Shown here: positions 8,445 through 16,052 of the stretch, piece by piece
Numbering within the stretch: position 1 is the stretch's first letter
Layout: every line of letters begins with the position of its first letter
From: Methylotenera sp. RIFCSPLOWO2_02_FULL_45_14
GTDB taxonomy: Bacteria > Pseudomonadota > Gammaproteobacteria > Burkholderiales > Methylophilaceae
Direction of reading: 5' to 3'
NCBI GenBank assembly: GCA_001803395.1
Contig: MHBU01000018.1
Coordinates: 74,803-114,805 of the forward strand
Length of the DNA stretch: 40,003 nt
Program-made: the position numbers and the translations under genes
The notes under the pieces: generated by a model
The model's database searches: none
What the model was told of the DNA's origin: nothing
The model's input: only the letters and a program-made list of their open reading frames with translations

Positions 8445-9248
8445 ATGAAATTGAGCCGATTGTTATTGAGTGCTTTAGTGGCAATTAATTTATTACCAGC
8501 CGCTATTGCGACAGCACACGCAGAGGCTGATCCTAAATTATGGCCAGTGATGAAGGAAGCGTTTTTTGCAAAACGTACTATGCAAGAAGTCGATTTTATA
8601 AAAATTGATGCGCCGCGTCGTGCCGAAAGTGGTGCGCAAGTGCCTGTCACCTATAGCATTGATAATGCCGCTGCCAATGGCGTGGTGATTAAAAAGCTTT
8701 ATGCTTTTGTGGATGCGAACCCGATTCCAGTGACGGCAACTTACCATTTAACTGAAGCCCTTGGTAATTTTCAGTTAGCAACACGTATTCGTTTTGAAAC
8801 CGATGCCTTTGTGCGTTTAGTAGGTGAAACTGCTGACGGTAAGCTTTACTTAGCTTCGCGTGAAATTCGCGCGGCGGGTGGCTGTGGCGGCATGGTGGAA
8901 AATGATGAAGCTGCGGTTCGTAATGCCGCGGGAAAAATCAAACTAAAAGTAGATGAGCCGGTTAAGTTTGGCAGTGCAACATCTACTACGTTTAACATTA
9001 AACACATTATGCGTACAGGTTTGCAGCGTGATTTAGTTTCACAAGGTTATGTGCCGGCTTTCTACATCAATAAGGCAGAATTTGTGTATAACGGCAAACC
9101 AGTCATGACCGTCGATGTGGGCGTAGGCACGGCAGAAGACCCCTATTTTAAATTTGATTTTGTGCCTGATGCGCCTGGTAAGCTAGAAGTTACCGCTACT
9201 GACAATGAAGGTAAAATCTTCACGCATGCGATTGATGTGAAAGGTTAA
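8445..9248 (+). CDS. Quinoprotein dehydrogenase-associated SoxYZ-like carrier protein
   Basis: A 267-residue exported protein. Residues 1-27 form a signal peptide cut after AHA. Residues 28 to about 150 are SoxY-like and end in GGCGG (145-149), whose Cys147 would carry the substrate. Residues from about 165 to the end are SoxZ-like. In SoxYZ the two parts are separate subunits that hold sulfur intermediates on the GGCGG cysteine. The fused form is known beside PQQ alcohol dehydrogenases of methylotrophs, where its cargo is unclear. No such dehydrogenase or sox gene is nearby. The start is the ATG at 8445, with GGAG 8 bp upstream; an in-frame GTG at 8415 lies before a less suitable leader. Confidence 0.83.
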   Translation: MKLSRLLLSALVAINLLPAAIATAHAEADPKLWPVMKEAFFAKRTMQEVDFIKIDAPRRAESGAQVPVTYSIDNAAANGVVIKKLYAFVDANPIPVTATYHLTEALGNFQLATRIRFETDAFVRLVGETADGKLYLASREIRAAGGCGGMVENDEAAVRNAAGKIKLKVDEPVKFGSATSTTFNIKHIMRTGLQRDLVSQGYVPAFYINKAEFVYNGKPVMTVDVGVGTAEDPYFKFDFVPDAPGKLEVTATDNEGKIFTHAIDVKG

Positions 9249-9270
9249 TTAAATCACCTGTCATAGATAA

Positions 9271-9294
9271 AGGCCTCCGTTTGGAGGTCTTTTT
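9271..9294 (+). terminator. Rho-independent terminator of the SoxYZ-like gene
   Basis: An 8-bp stem AGGCCTCC/GGAGGTCT (one G-T pair) with a GTTT loop runs into five T residues, 22 bp after the stop codon. Confidence 0.88.
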
Positions 9295-9341
9295 GTTCCA
9301 GCGGTGCTAAAATTACCTTATTGAGAATTTAGGAGTGTGAC

Positions 9342-9761
9342 ATGAAAAGCTATCGTAAAGAACTCTGGTTTAACCCACCAACCCGCGTGGCGTTTATTCG
9401 CATTACCGAGCAAGTGCGTGAGTGTTTGCGCGAAAGTGGAGTGAAAGAAGGTTTTGTATTGGTGAATGCCATGCACATTACGGCCAGTGTGTTTATTAAC
9501 GATGACGAGCGTGGTCTGCATCATGATTACACGCAGTGGTTAGAGCGTCTTGCGCCACATGAGCCCGTGAGTAGCTATCGCCATAACGATACCGGTGAAG
9601 ATAATGCCGATGCGCACATGAAGCGCCAAGTGATGGGGCGTGAAGTGGTGGTCGCTATTACTGAAGGCCAGCTTGATTTTGGTCCGTGGGAACAGATTTT
9701 TTATGGTGAGTTTGATGGCCGTAGAAAGAAACGCGTGTTAGTGAAAATTATTGGTGAGTAA
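9342..9761 (+). CDS. yjbQ: YjbQ family protein (UPF0047, secondary thiamine-phosphate synthase-like)
   Basis: A 139-residue protein of the UPF0047/YjbQ family. It shows the conserved segments [34 protein letters not shown] and [24 protein letters not shown]. Family members show weak thiamine-phosphate synthase activity in E. coli, and the true function is not settled. The protein is cytoplasmic. A GGAG lies before the ATG at 9342. The stop is 4 bp before the GTG of the U32 peptidase-like gene, so the two are likely co-transcribed. Confidence 0.88.
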   Translation: MKSYRKELWFNPPTRVAFIRITEQVRECLRESGVKEGFVLVNAMHITASVFINDDERGLHHDYTQWLERLAPHEPVSSYRHNDTGEDNADAHMKRQVMGREVVVAITEGQLDFGPWEQIFYGEFDGRRKKRVLVKIIGE

Positions 9762-9765
9762 TTAA

Positions 9766-11124
9766 GTGAATAGAAAATTGAAAATGCCAGAACTTTTAGC
9801 GCCAGCGGGCGACTTGGATCGTATGCGTACTGCTTTTGATTACGGTGCAGATGCTATCTATGCGGGGCAACCACGTTACAGCCTACGTGCACGTAATAAT
9901 GATTTCACGATGGCTAATCTTGAGATTGGCATTAAAGAGGCGCATGCGCGCGGTAAAAAGTTTTTTGTAGCCAGTAACATCTCGCCGCATAACGCCAAAG
10001 TTAAAACTTACATGGCGGATATGGCGCCAGTGATCGTTATGCAGCCTGATGCCTTGATTATGTCTGACCCTGGCTTGATTATGATGGTGCGTGAAAAATG
10101 GCCAGAGGTGCCAGTGCATTTATCAGTGCAGGCGAATACGGTGAATTTTGCCACGGTGAAGTTTTGGCAAAGCTTAGGTCTTACACGTGTGATTTTATCG
10201 CGTGAACTGTCTTTGGATGAGATTGAAGAAATCCGTCAACAATGTCCTGACATGGAGTTGGAAGTATTTGTTCACGGTGCGTTGTGCATCGCCTATTCTG
10301 GCCGTTGCTTGCTCTCAGGCTATTTTAATCAGCGCGACCCGAACCAAGGCACTTGCACCAATAGCTGCCGTTGGGATTACAAAGTCCATGAGGCAGAGGA
10401 AGATGCCGCGGGCGTGATACGCCTTAATGAATTTGATTTTAAAGCGGAGATGGAAAAATCGAGCTTGTCTGGTTGCGGCAGTTTGCCGCGCCATCCATTG
10501 GCGGATAACGTGTATCTTATCGAAGAAAAAGGTCGACCAGGTGAATTGTTGCCGGTTATGGAAGATGAACACGGCACCTACATTATGAACAGCAAAGACT
10601 TGCGCGCGATTGAGCACGTAGAGCGGCTGGTTAAAATGGGTGTGGATTCACTGAAAATTGAAGGGCGTACCAAATCACGCTATTACGTCGCGCGTACATG
10701 CCAAAATTATCGCAAAGCGATTGATGATGCAGTCGCTGGTCGCCCATTTGATTGGAGCTTGCTGGGTGATTTAGAAAACCTTGCTAACCGTGGCTATACT
10801 GACGGTTTTTATCAGCGTCATCATACCGCCGAGCATCAGAATTATAAACAAGGTTATTCAAGCTCAAGCCGTAGTTTGTATGTGGGTGATGTGGTGGCTT
10901 ATGATGCTAAAACAGGCTTGGCAGATATTGAGGCACGCAACAAGTTTGCAGTGGGTGACCGGCTGCAGGTGATTCATCCTAGCGGTAACCAGGAGTTGGT
11001 TGTTGAAACCATGTTCAACAAAAAAGGTGAACCAATTCAAGAGGCCTCAGGCAGTGGCTACTATGTGCGGGTGCCAATAACGGCGAGTGATTTAAGCAAC
11101 GCGATGGTGGTTAAATATCTTTAG
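9766..11124 (+). CDS. trhP: U32-family tRNA hydroxylation protein TrhP/YegQ
   Basis: A 452-residue member of peptidase family U32, nearly the length of E. coli YegQ. It opens with PELLAPAGDLDRMRTAFDYGADAIYAGQPRYSLR. It has the U32 signature EVFVHGALCIAYSGRCLLSGY near residue 165, followed by the Cys-rich GTCTNSCRWDY that may hold an iron-sulfur cluster. YegQ/TrhP acts in prephenate-dependent 5-hydroxylation of uridine 34 in several tRNAs; proteolysis is not its proven job. The start is GTG 9766 with GGTGAG 7 bp upstream. The in-frame ATG at 9784 matches homologue starts and is an alternative. Confidence 0.9.
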   Translation: MNRKLKMPELLAPAGDLDRMRTAFDYGADAIYAGQPRYSLRARNNDFTMANLEIGIKEAHARGKKFFVASNISPHNAKVKTYMADMAPVIVMQPDALIMSDPGLIMMVREKWPEVPVHLSVQANTVNFATVKFWQSLGLTRVILSRELSLDEIEEIRQQCPDMELEVFVHGALCIAYSGRCLLSGYFNQRDPNQGTCTNSCRWDYKVHEAEEDAAGVIRLNEFDFKAEMEKSSLSGCGSLPRHPLADNVYLIEEKGRPGELLPVMEDEHGTYIMNSKDLRAIEHVERLVKMGVDSLKIEGRTKSRYYVARTCQNYRKAIDDAVAGRPFDWSLLGDLENLANRGYTDGFYQRHHTAEHQNYKQGYSSSSRSLYVGDVVAYDAKTGLADIEARNKFAVGDRLQVIHPSGNQELVVETMFNKKGEPIQEASGSGYYVRVPITASDLSNAMVVKYL

Positions 11125-11160
11125 GAATACCCTTTAGCAAACCGTTCACTTTTTTTACAA

Positions 11161-11595
11161 TTAGTTGCCAGTAATATAGCTTTCTAATTGCTTAATCAGG
11201 TTTTGTTGGTATGTAATTGTTTCTTTGACAAGGTCGCCAATCGAAAGCACACCAATTACTTTACCGTTTTCAACTATAGGCAAATGGCGAATACGTTTTT
11301 CTGACATGAGAGACATGGCTTGCTCTACGGTATCATCAGGGTTGGCGGATAATACTTTATGCGTCATGACGTCACTAATTTGTGTGACTTTTGAAGATTT
11401 ACCTTTAAGTACAACTTCACGCGCATAGTCACGCTCAGAAAAAATGCCGACTAGTTTTTCGCCTTCCAGCACCACCAAAGCCCCGATTTTATATTCGGCC
11501 AAAACGACTAACGCATCAAATACTGGACGATGTGGGGCAATTGAAATGACTTCTTTATATTTTTTACTGTCTAGTAATTGTTGTAATGTTTTCAT
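11161..11595 (-). CDS. Tandem CBS-domain protein
   Basis: A 144-residue protein made of two CBS modules (about residues 8-65 and 75-135). Signatures are VGIFSERDYAREVVLKGKSS in the first and IRHLPIVENGKVIGVLSIGDLVKE in the second. Stand-alone CBS pairs bind adenine nucleotides and act as energy or ligand sensors. No partner enzyme is evident. The gene converges on trhP, with 36 bp between stops, and diverges from the marR unit with 136 bp between starts. The start ATG is preceded by AGGGGAC on the minus strand, a good ribosome binding site. Confidence 0.88.
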   Translation of the reverse strand: MKTLQQLLDSKKYKEVISIAPHRPVFDALVVLAEYKIGALVVLEGEKLVGIFSERDYAREVVLKGKSSKVTQISDVMTHKVLSANPDDTVEQAMSLMSEKRIRHLPIVENGKVIGVLSIGDLVKETITYQQNLIKQLESYITGN

Positions 11596-11693
11596 GGCAG
11601 TCCCCTAAATAATGGCTGAAGTAACAAAAGAAAAGTTTAAATATACACCAATAAATATTTTAGCCAATAACTCATCTCTAATTTAGGTGCTTC

Positions 11694-11721
11694 TTGACAT
11701 AGTTAGCTGGCTAACTATAAT
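11694..11721 (+). promoter_or_regulatory. Consensus promoter with palindromic operator in the spacer (marR unit)
   Basis: A perfect TTGACA (11694-11699) and perfect TATAAT (11716-11721) are separated by 16 bp. A 20-bp perfect palindrome (half-site ATAGTTAGC, 2-bp centre TG) covers 11699-11718 and overlaps the ends of both hexamers. A dimer bound there would block RNA polymerase. Since the next gene encodes a MarR regulator, this is probably its own operator. The predicted transcription start (about 11728) is only about 4 nt before the ATG. Confidence 0.85.
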
Positions 11722-11731
11722 GTGACTAATT

Positions 11732-12235
11732 ATGTTGCAATTAAGAGATCTCCCCACTACAGAAGTTTTAACCAAGTTTGCCAAACGTTATCCAGATGCG
11801 GATATTACGGCGGTATCCAGTTTTTTGCATTTACTGCGCGTAGCTACCGATTTATCTATAGCACTGGATACGTGTTTAAGTAAACACGGCTTATTACAAG
11901 GTCGCTGGTGGGTATTGATTTTACTCATGCGCGAAGATTCAAAGACTTCTACACCTTCCGCGTTGGCAGATAAAGCGGGTGTCACGCGCGCCACCATGAC
12001 AGGTTTGATTGATGGATTGGAACAAAGTGGTCTGGTGGCACGTATTTACACAAAAGATGACAGGCGCAGCGTGTTGATCAGCCTTACCGAGGCTGGCCAA
12101 GCCAAGCTCGATGTTGTGATGCCCGATTATTACCGTAGATTAAGGCAGTGTATGCAAGCCTTGGATGAAGAAAAACGTAGGCAACTGCAGCAAATATTAG
12201 GGTTGATCAATTCAGGTATTTCAGCATTTATTTAG
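11732..12235 (+). CDS. MarR-family transcriptional regulator
   Basis: A 167-residue MarR protein with a winged helix-turn-helix at about residues 60-125. The recognition part is TPSALADKAGVTRATMTGLIDGLEQSGLVARIY, with the wing TKDDRRSVLISLTEAGQAKL. Flanking helices would form the dimer interface. MarR dimers usually repress their own and adjacent genes until a phenolic, oxidant or other ligand binds. The perfect palindrome in the promoter spacer just upstream is the obvious target. There is no Shine-Dalgarno before ATG 11732 and the predicted leader is about 4 nt, so the transcript may be leaderless. The SnoaL-like and EamA genes follow on the same strand. Confidence 0.9.
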   Translation: MLQLRDLPTTEVLTKFAKRYPDADITAVSSFLHLLRVATDLSIALDTCLSKHGLLQGRWWVLILLMREDSKTSTPSALADKAGVTRATMTGLIDGLEQSGLVARIYTKDDRRSVLISLTEAGQAKLDVVMPDYYRRLRQCMQALDEEKRRQLQQILGLINSGISAFI

Positions 12236-12277
12236 TAAGTAATTTTTGAAAGATAACATTAAAAAAAGGATTCTAGT

Positions 12278-12655
12278 ATGTCAACTATTCAAACACAAAT
12301 CGCGGCCATCAATGCAAAATTTGATCAGGCATTTAACACAAAAAATGCAGCAGCCATTGCCCAGCTTTATGCTGACAATGCTGTGGTGATGCCAGCGCCT
12401 GCAGGTGAGCCTGTATTGGGTTCTGCGGCGATTCAAACATTCTTTGCAGGACTGATTGCTGCCGGTGTAATCGACCACCAGTTAACGTTGGTAGAGGCGG
12501 TGGAAGACGGCAACCTGGCCTATCAACGTGGCAAGTGGGCGGGTGCGATGATGAACGAAAAAGGTGAAAGGCAAACATTTGGCGGTAATGTACATCTGGT
12601 GTATCGTAAACAAGCTGATGGCAACTGGAAAGCAGTGACGCATATTTGGAATTAA
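12278..12655 (+). CDS. SnoaL-like / DUF4440 (NTF2-fold) protein
   Basis: A 125-residue protein with the NTF2-like cone fold pattern of the SnoaL/SgcJ family: an N-terminal helix with AAINAKFDQAFNTKNAAAIAQLYADNAVVMPAPAGEPVLG, then paired strands ending in VYRKQADGNWKAVTHIWN. Members can be small enzymes or ligand-binding proteins, so no reaction is proposed. It has no signal peptide. It lies 42 bp after marR, with AAGGA before its ATG. It may belong to the MarR-controlled unit and act on the same compound. Confidence 0.8.
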   Translation: MSTIQTQIAAINAKFDQAFNTKNAAAIAQLYADNAVVMPAPAGEPVLGSAAIQTFFAGLIAAGVIDHQLTLVEAVEDGNLAYQRGKWAGAMMNEKGERQTFGGNVHLVYRKQADGNWKAVTHIWN

Positions 12656-12733
12656 TTCCGATTCTAGTAAAGCTGGAAGATTTAAGGCGAGTATGGCGAT
12701 AAAATTTAGCAATAACAAAAGTCTTTAAAATAT

Positions 12734-13651
12734 ATGCAAAACAGCAGAAAAATAGCCATTCGAGCATTCGCCGCACTAATGCTGCTCACCATTATCTGGG
12801 GCTATAACTGGGTGGTGATGAAAAGCGCATTGGCTTACGCAGGTGCGTTTCAGTTTGCAGCATTACGCACGGTGATCGGTGCGCTCTGCTTGTTTGCTGT
12901 GTTGCTATTAATGCATAAGCCGCTACGCGTTAAAGAAATGCCTACATTGATTTTGCTGGGTATTTTGCAAACAAGTGGTTTTACCGGTTTGTTAATCTGG
13001 GCTTTGGTAGAAGGCGGCGCAGGGAAAACCGCGGTTTTAACCTATACCATGCCTTTTTGGGTGATGGTGCTAGCCTGGCCAATGCTGGGTGAGAAGCTCC
13101 GCGGTTTACAATGGCCAGCAGCCATATTATCAACCATGGGTATGCTGTTTATATTGGATCCGCTACATTTAGGCGCAGATACTTTTAGCATGTTTCTAGC
13201 GGTGCTGTCGGGTGTATTTTGGGCATTGTCGGTCATCGTTGCAAAAAAACTGCACCAACGCTCACCGAGTCTGGATTTATTGTCACTCACCGCTTGGCAG
13301 ATGTTGTTTGGTTCTATTCCATTGGTGGTTGCAGCGTTAATCATACCGGCACCGCCCATTCAGTGGACGCCCTATTTTATTGGCGCAATTATTTTTAACT
13401 CGGTGTTTTGTAATGCGCTGGCGTGGGTGTTATGGCTATATGCCTTGCAGCGTTTAAGCGCGGGCGTTGCCAGTATGTCTTCTATGCTTGCGCCGGTTAT
13501 TGGCGTATTGGCGGCTTGGGTGCAACTAAATGAAGTTCCAGTTTTAACAGAATCTATTGGTATGACCTTGATTGCCGCATCGCTGGTGATCATTTCTATC
13601 ATCAGCATACGCAAACATACCCCTATTGACCCTGCCATGGCTCAAGATTAA
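12734..13651 (+). CDS. EamA-family (DMT superfamily) transporter
   Basis: A 305-residue inner-membrane protein with ten predicted helices in two EamA repeats (about residues 10-140 and 155-290). Typical segments are LLTIIWGYNWVVMKSAL in helix 1 and the FAALRTVIGAL region, with WVLWLYALQRLSAGVASMSSMLAPVIGVLAAW in the second repeat. EamA proteins export amino acids, metabolites or drugs. The substrate is unknown here. It follows the SnoaL-like gene by 78 bp with no terminator seen between them, so it could be the export arm of the MarR unit. Confidence 0.87.
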   Translation: MQNSRKIAIRAFAALMLLTIIWGYNWVVMKSALAYAGAFQFAALRTVIGALCLFAVLLLMHKPLRVKEMPTLILLGILQTSGFTGLLIWALVEGGAGKTAVLTYTMPFWVMVLAWPMLGEKLRGLQWPAAILSTMGMLFILDPLHLGADTFSMFLAVLSGVFWALSVIVAKKLHQRSPSLDLLSLTAWQMLFGSIPLVVAALIIPAPPIQWTPYFIGAIIFNSVFCNALAWVLWLYALQRLSAGVASMSSMLAPVIGVLAAWVQLNEVPVLTESIGMTLIAASLVIISIISIRKHTPIDPAMAQD

Positions 13652-13757
13652 AAGCACAAGTTTTGTGTACCTGAATTACATAATTTTCTGTTTACTTAGC
13701 CCGCGTTAAAGCCTGTGATAAAATCATGCTTATTTGATTGTATTAAAGGTTAGAGAC

Positions 13758-14483
13758 ATGGCTGGTCATAGTAAATGGGCAAATATTCAACACCGTAAGG
13801 GTCGTCAAGACGCAAAACGCGGTAAAATTTTCACCAAAATCATTAAAGAAATTACGGTATCAGCACGCTTAGGCGGTGGTGATGCCGATATGAACCCGCG
13901 CTTGCGTGCTGCGGTTGCATTAGCAAAAGAAGAGAATATGCCTTCTGACAACATCACGCGTGCCATTAAAAAAGGGACGGGCGAATTAGAGGGTGTGAAC
14001 TACGAAGAAATTCGCTACGAAGGTTACGGTATTAACGGCGCGGCGATTATTATTGACTGCTTAACCGATAATAAACAACGCGCGGTAGCAGATGTGCGCC
14101 ATGCGCTGACTAAATTTGGCGGCAATTTAGGTACCGATGGCTCGGTTGCTTTTATGTTTAAACACTGCGGTAGCCTAGTGTATGAGCCAGGCACTAATGA
14201 GGATAAAGTGATGGAAGCGGCACTTGAAGCCGGCGCTGAAGACGTGGTGACAAACGACGATGGCAGTATCGAAGTGATTACACCGCCTAGTGATTTTGTT
14301 GCGGTTAAAGAAGCATTGGAAGCGGCTGGTTTAAAAGCCGTGCTGGCAGAAGTGACCATGAAAGCACTCAACGAAGTGGAGTTTACTGGTGATGAAGCCG
14401 TGAAAATGCAAAAAATTCTGGATGCACTGGAAGATTTAGATGATGTGCAGGATGTTTATACTTCCGCGGTGATTGAAGATTAA
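13758..14483 (+). CDS. yebC: YebC/PmpR family translation factor or transcriptional regulator
   Basis: A 241-residue YebC protein beginning [27 protein letters not shown], which fixes the start at 13758. The upstream in-frame codon at 13734 would add eight unrelated residues. The three-domain family layout is complete, including [17 protein letters not shown] and [10 protein letters not shown]. YebC proteins were long called regulators, and some YebC-family members have been shown to ease ribosome stalling at proline stretches. It sits upstream of ruvC, the classical yebC-ruvC-ruvA-ruvB neighbourhood, but a palindromic repeat interrupts the interval. Confidence 0.95.
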   Translation: MAGHSKWANIQHRKGRQDAKRGKIFTKIIKEITVSARLGGGDADMNPRLRAAVALAKEENMPSDNITRAIKKGTGELEGVNYEEIRYEGYGINGAAIIIDCLTDNKQRAVADVRHALTKFGGNLGTDGSVAFMFKHCGSLVYEPGTNEDKVMEAALEAGAEDVVTNDDGSIEVITPPSDFVAVKEALEAAGLKAVLAEVTMKALNEVEFTGDEAVKMQKILDALEDLDDVQDVYTSAVIED

Positions 14484-14494
14484 AAACTTACAGA

Positions 14495-14576
14495 TGTCAT
14501 TCCAAATGAAGCGAGAACTCTTTAATGTTTGAATTAGAGGTAATAAAAAGATTCTTCACATTTGTTCGGAATGACA
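14495..14576. repeat. GTCATTCC-type palindromic repeat between yebC and ruvC
   Basis: TGTCATTCC at 14495-14503 pairs with GGAATGACA at 14568-14576, and the inner flanks are partly complementary (AAATGAAG...CTTCACATTT region and ACTCTTT...AAAGATT). The resulting 82-bp hairpin resembles the widespread GTCATTCCGA-GCGAAG-type intergenic repeats of many bacteria. That likeness is from memory. It lies within the 106-bp gap upstream of ruvC and could act as a transcript-processing or attenuating hairpin. Confidence 0.6.
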
Positions 14577-14589
14577 ATGTGAGGTTTTT

Positions 14590-15156
14590 TTGAGTAGTAT
14601 CAGAATTCTTGGCATCGATCCAGGCTTGCGCATTACAGGCTTTGGTGTGATTGAAAAAGTCGGTGAAAAAATCATTTATATCGCGAGTGGCACGATTAAA
14701 ACCGCGAGCGGAAAAAAAAGTAAAATTGAAGGCGAAGCGGAGCGTGAAGAGCTGCCGGCGCGGCTAAAAATTATTTTAGATGGTTTGTTTGAAGTGATTG
14801 ATACTTATCAACCACACCAAGTGGCGGTTGAGAAAGTGTTTGTGAATGTGAATCCACAATCAACGCTATTGCTAGGTCAAGCGCGTGGCGCGGCGATTAG
14901 CGCAGCGGTGATTCGACATTTAACCGTGGCAGAATACACCGCACTGCAAGTGAAGCAAGCTGTGGTGGGTAACGGACATGCGCAAAAAGAACAGGTGCAG
15001 GAGATGGTCAAACGCTTACTTAATTTGCCCGCAACGCCAAAGCCAGACTCCGCTGATGCATTAGCTTGCGCAATTTGCCATGCGCACGGTGGGCAAGGGC
15101 TGGGCCGAATGGCAACGGCAGGTTTTAGGGTGCGTGGCGGGCGACTCATCGGATGA
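14590..15156 (+). CDS. ruvC: Holliday junction endodeoxyribonuclease RuvC
   Basis: A 188-residue RNase H-fold resolvase that cuts Holliday junctions with RuvAB. Acidic catalytic residues are visible as D10 in [14 protein letters not shown]81 in AVEKVFV, and D153 and D156 in KPDSADALA. Residues about 41-54 ([14 protein letters not shown]) form an insertion before the LPARLK helix that E. coli RuvC lacks, which explains the extra length. The start is a TTG at 14590 preceded by GTGAGG; there is no suitable ATG. Its stop overlaps by ATGA the start of the decayed gene that follows. Confidence 0.94.
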   Translation: MSSIRILGIDPGLRITGFGVIEKVGEKIIYIASGTIKTASGKKSKIEGEAEREELPARLKIILDGLFEVIDTYQPHQVAVEKVFVNVNPQSTLLLGQARGAAISAAVIRHLTVAEYTALQVKQAVVGNGHAQKEQVQEMVKRLLNLPATPKPDSADALACAICHAHGGQGLGRMATAGFRVRGGRLIG

Positions 15157-15468
15157 GCAGGTCTGCGATTGAGCCAAGATTTTCAAAAGTCTCTAATCCG
15201 ATCTATCGTTATTTTTTCGCCACTCGTCCAGCATTTTGCTAGCTACGCCAACTGCTGGCTTATTAGGCTAATGGTTACCGTTGGCAAGTTGCCGATGCTG
15301 GCTTTACTCTCAACTTTACCGTTAGTATTTTCTTTGCGCGCATTTTTGCTGCTGAGGCAATTTGCGGCAAGGCCAGCACAATTATTACCCGCAATTAAAT
15401 TGACGCTTGCTAGCATGCTTAACCATGCGCTATTGTTAACGCTTATTATGTTATGGAAGTCGCCATGA
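15153..15468 (+). pseudogene. Decayed membrane-protein gene between ruvC and ruvA, probably a UbiA-type prenyltransferase
   Basis: An ATG overlapping the ruvC stop (ATGA, 15153) reads [28 protein letters not shown], then stops. The likely continuation LATPTAGLLG lies in another frame. A third section, from about 15280 to the TGA at 15466-15468, reads as a hydrophobic C terminus (LPMLALLSTLPLVFSLRAFLLLR...LLPAIKLTLASML). It overlaps the ruvA start by ATGA. YRYFFATRPAF and the LLPAIKLT end recall UbiA/MenA-type prenyltransferases, but about 190 central residues with the aspartate motifs are absent. So I read it as frameshift plus internal deletion. An intact 99-residue membrane protein from a TTG at 15169 is the alternative. 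Confidence 0.5.
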
Positions 15469-16046
15469 TTGGTCGCTTGAATGGAATTCTGCTCGAAAAA
15501 ACACCGCCGTTAGTTTTAATAGATTGCAACGGTGTAGGTTATGAATGTGAAGTGCCAATGAGCACTTTTTACAATTTACCAGCCGTAGGTGAAAGAGTGG
15601 CGATGTTGACACATTTTGTGGTGCGTGAAGATGCTCAGCTGCTATATGGCTTTGGCAGTCACCAAGAGCGTGCTACCTTTAGGCAATTACTTAAAGTCAA
15701 TGGCATCGGCGCTAAATCTGCGCTTTCAATATTGAGTGGTTTATCACTAGATGAATTAGTGCAGGCGGTTGCCTTGCAAGAGACTACTATGCTCACCCGT
15801 GTACCTGGTGTGGGCAAAAAAACGGCTGAACGTTTATTGCTGGAATTAAAAGACAAGTTCACGATTGACGGCGTAGCTGCGATGAACTCGAATCAGCCAA
15901 AATCTGCCAGTAGCGATGTGCTTAATGCGCTATTGGCATTAGGTTACAATGAGCGTGAAGCTCTGGCCGCAGTGAAGCAGTTGCCATCGGATGTCATGGT
16001 GGCTGATGGTATTCGTCAGGCATTAAAATTATTGTCAAAGGCGTAG
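15465..16046 (+). CDS. ruvA: Holliday junction branch migration protein RuvA
   Basis: A 193-residue RuvA. An N-terminal OB fold is followed by helix-hairpin-helix motifs ([19 protein letters not shown] and [22 protein letters not shown], about residues 71-133). A flexible linker leads to the C-terminal RuvB-contact domain (about 148-193). Tetramers clamp the four-way junction and load the RuvB motors. The start is ATG 15465 (MIGRLNG); an upstream in-frame ATG at 15453 is less likely. The first codon overlaps the stop of the decayed upstream gene. The AI-2E transporter gene follows after 6 bp. Confidence 0.96.
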   Translation: MIGRLNGILLEKTPPLVLIDCNGVGYECEVPMSTFYNLPAVGERVAMLTHFVVREDAQLLYGFGSHQERATFRQLLKVNGIGAKSALSILSGLSLDELVQAVALQETTMLTRVPGVGKKTAERLLLELKDKFTIDGVAAMNSNQPKSASSDVLNALLALGYNEREALAAVKQLPSDVMVADGIRQALKLLSKA

Positions 16047-16052
16047 AAAATC

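Noticed and set aside
15169-15468. An intact 99-residue hydrophobic protein from a TTG start between ruvC and ruvA
   Set aside because: Its first 30 residues overlap, in another frame, a piece starting at an ATGA overlap with ruvC that looks more like a real N terminus. Only the later part looks like a natural membrane end, so a decayed gene explains the region better.
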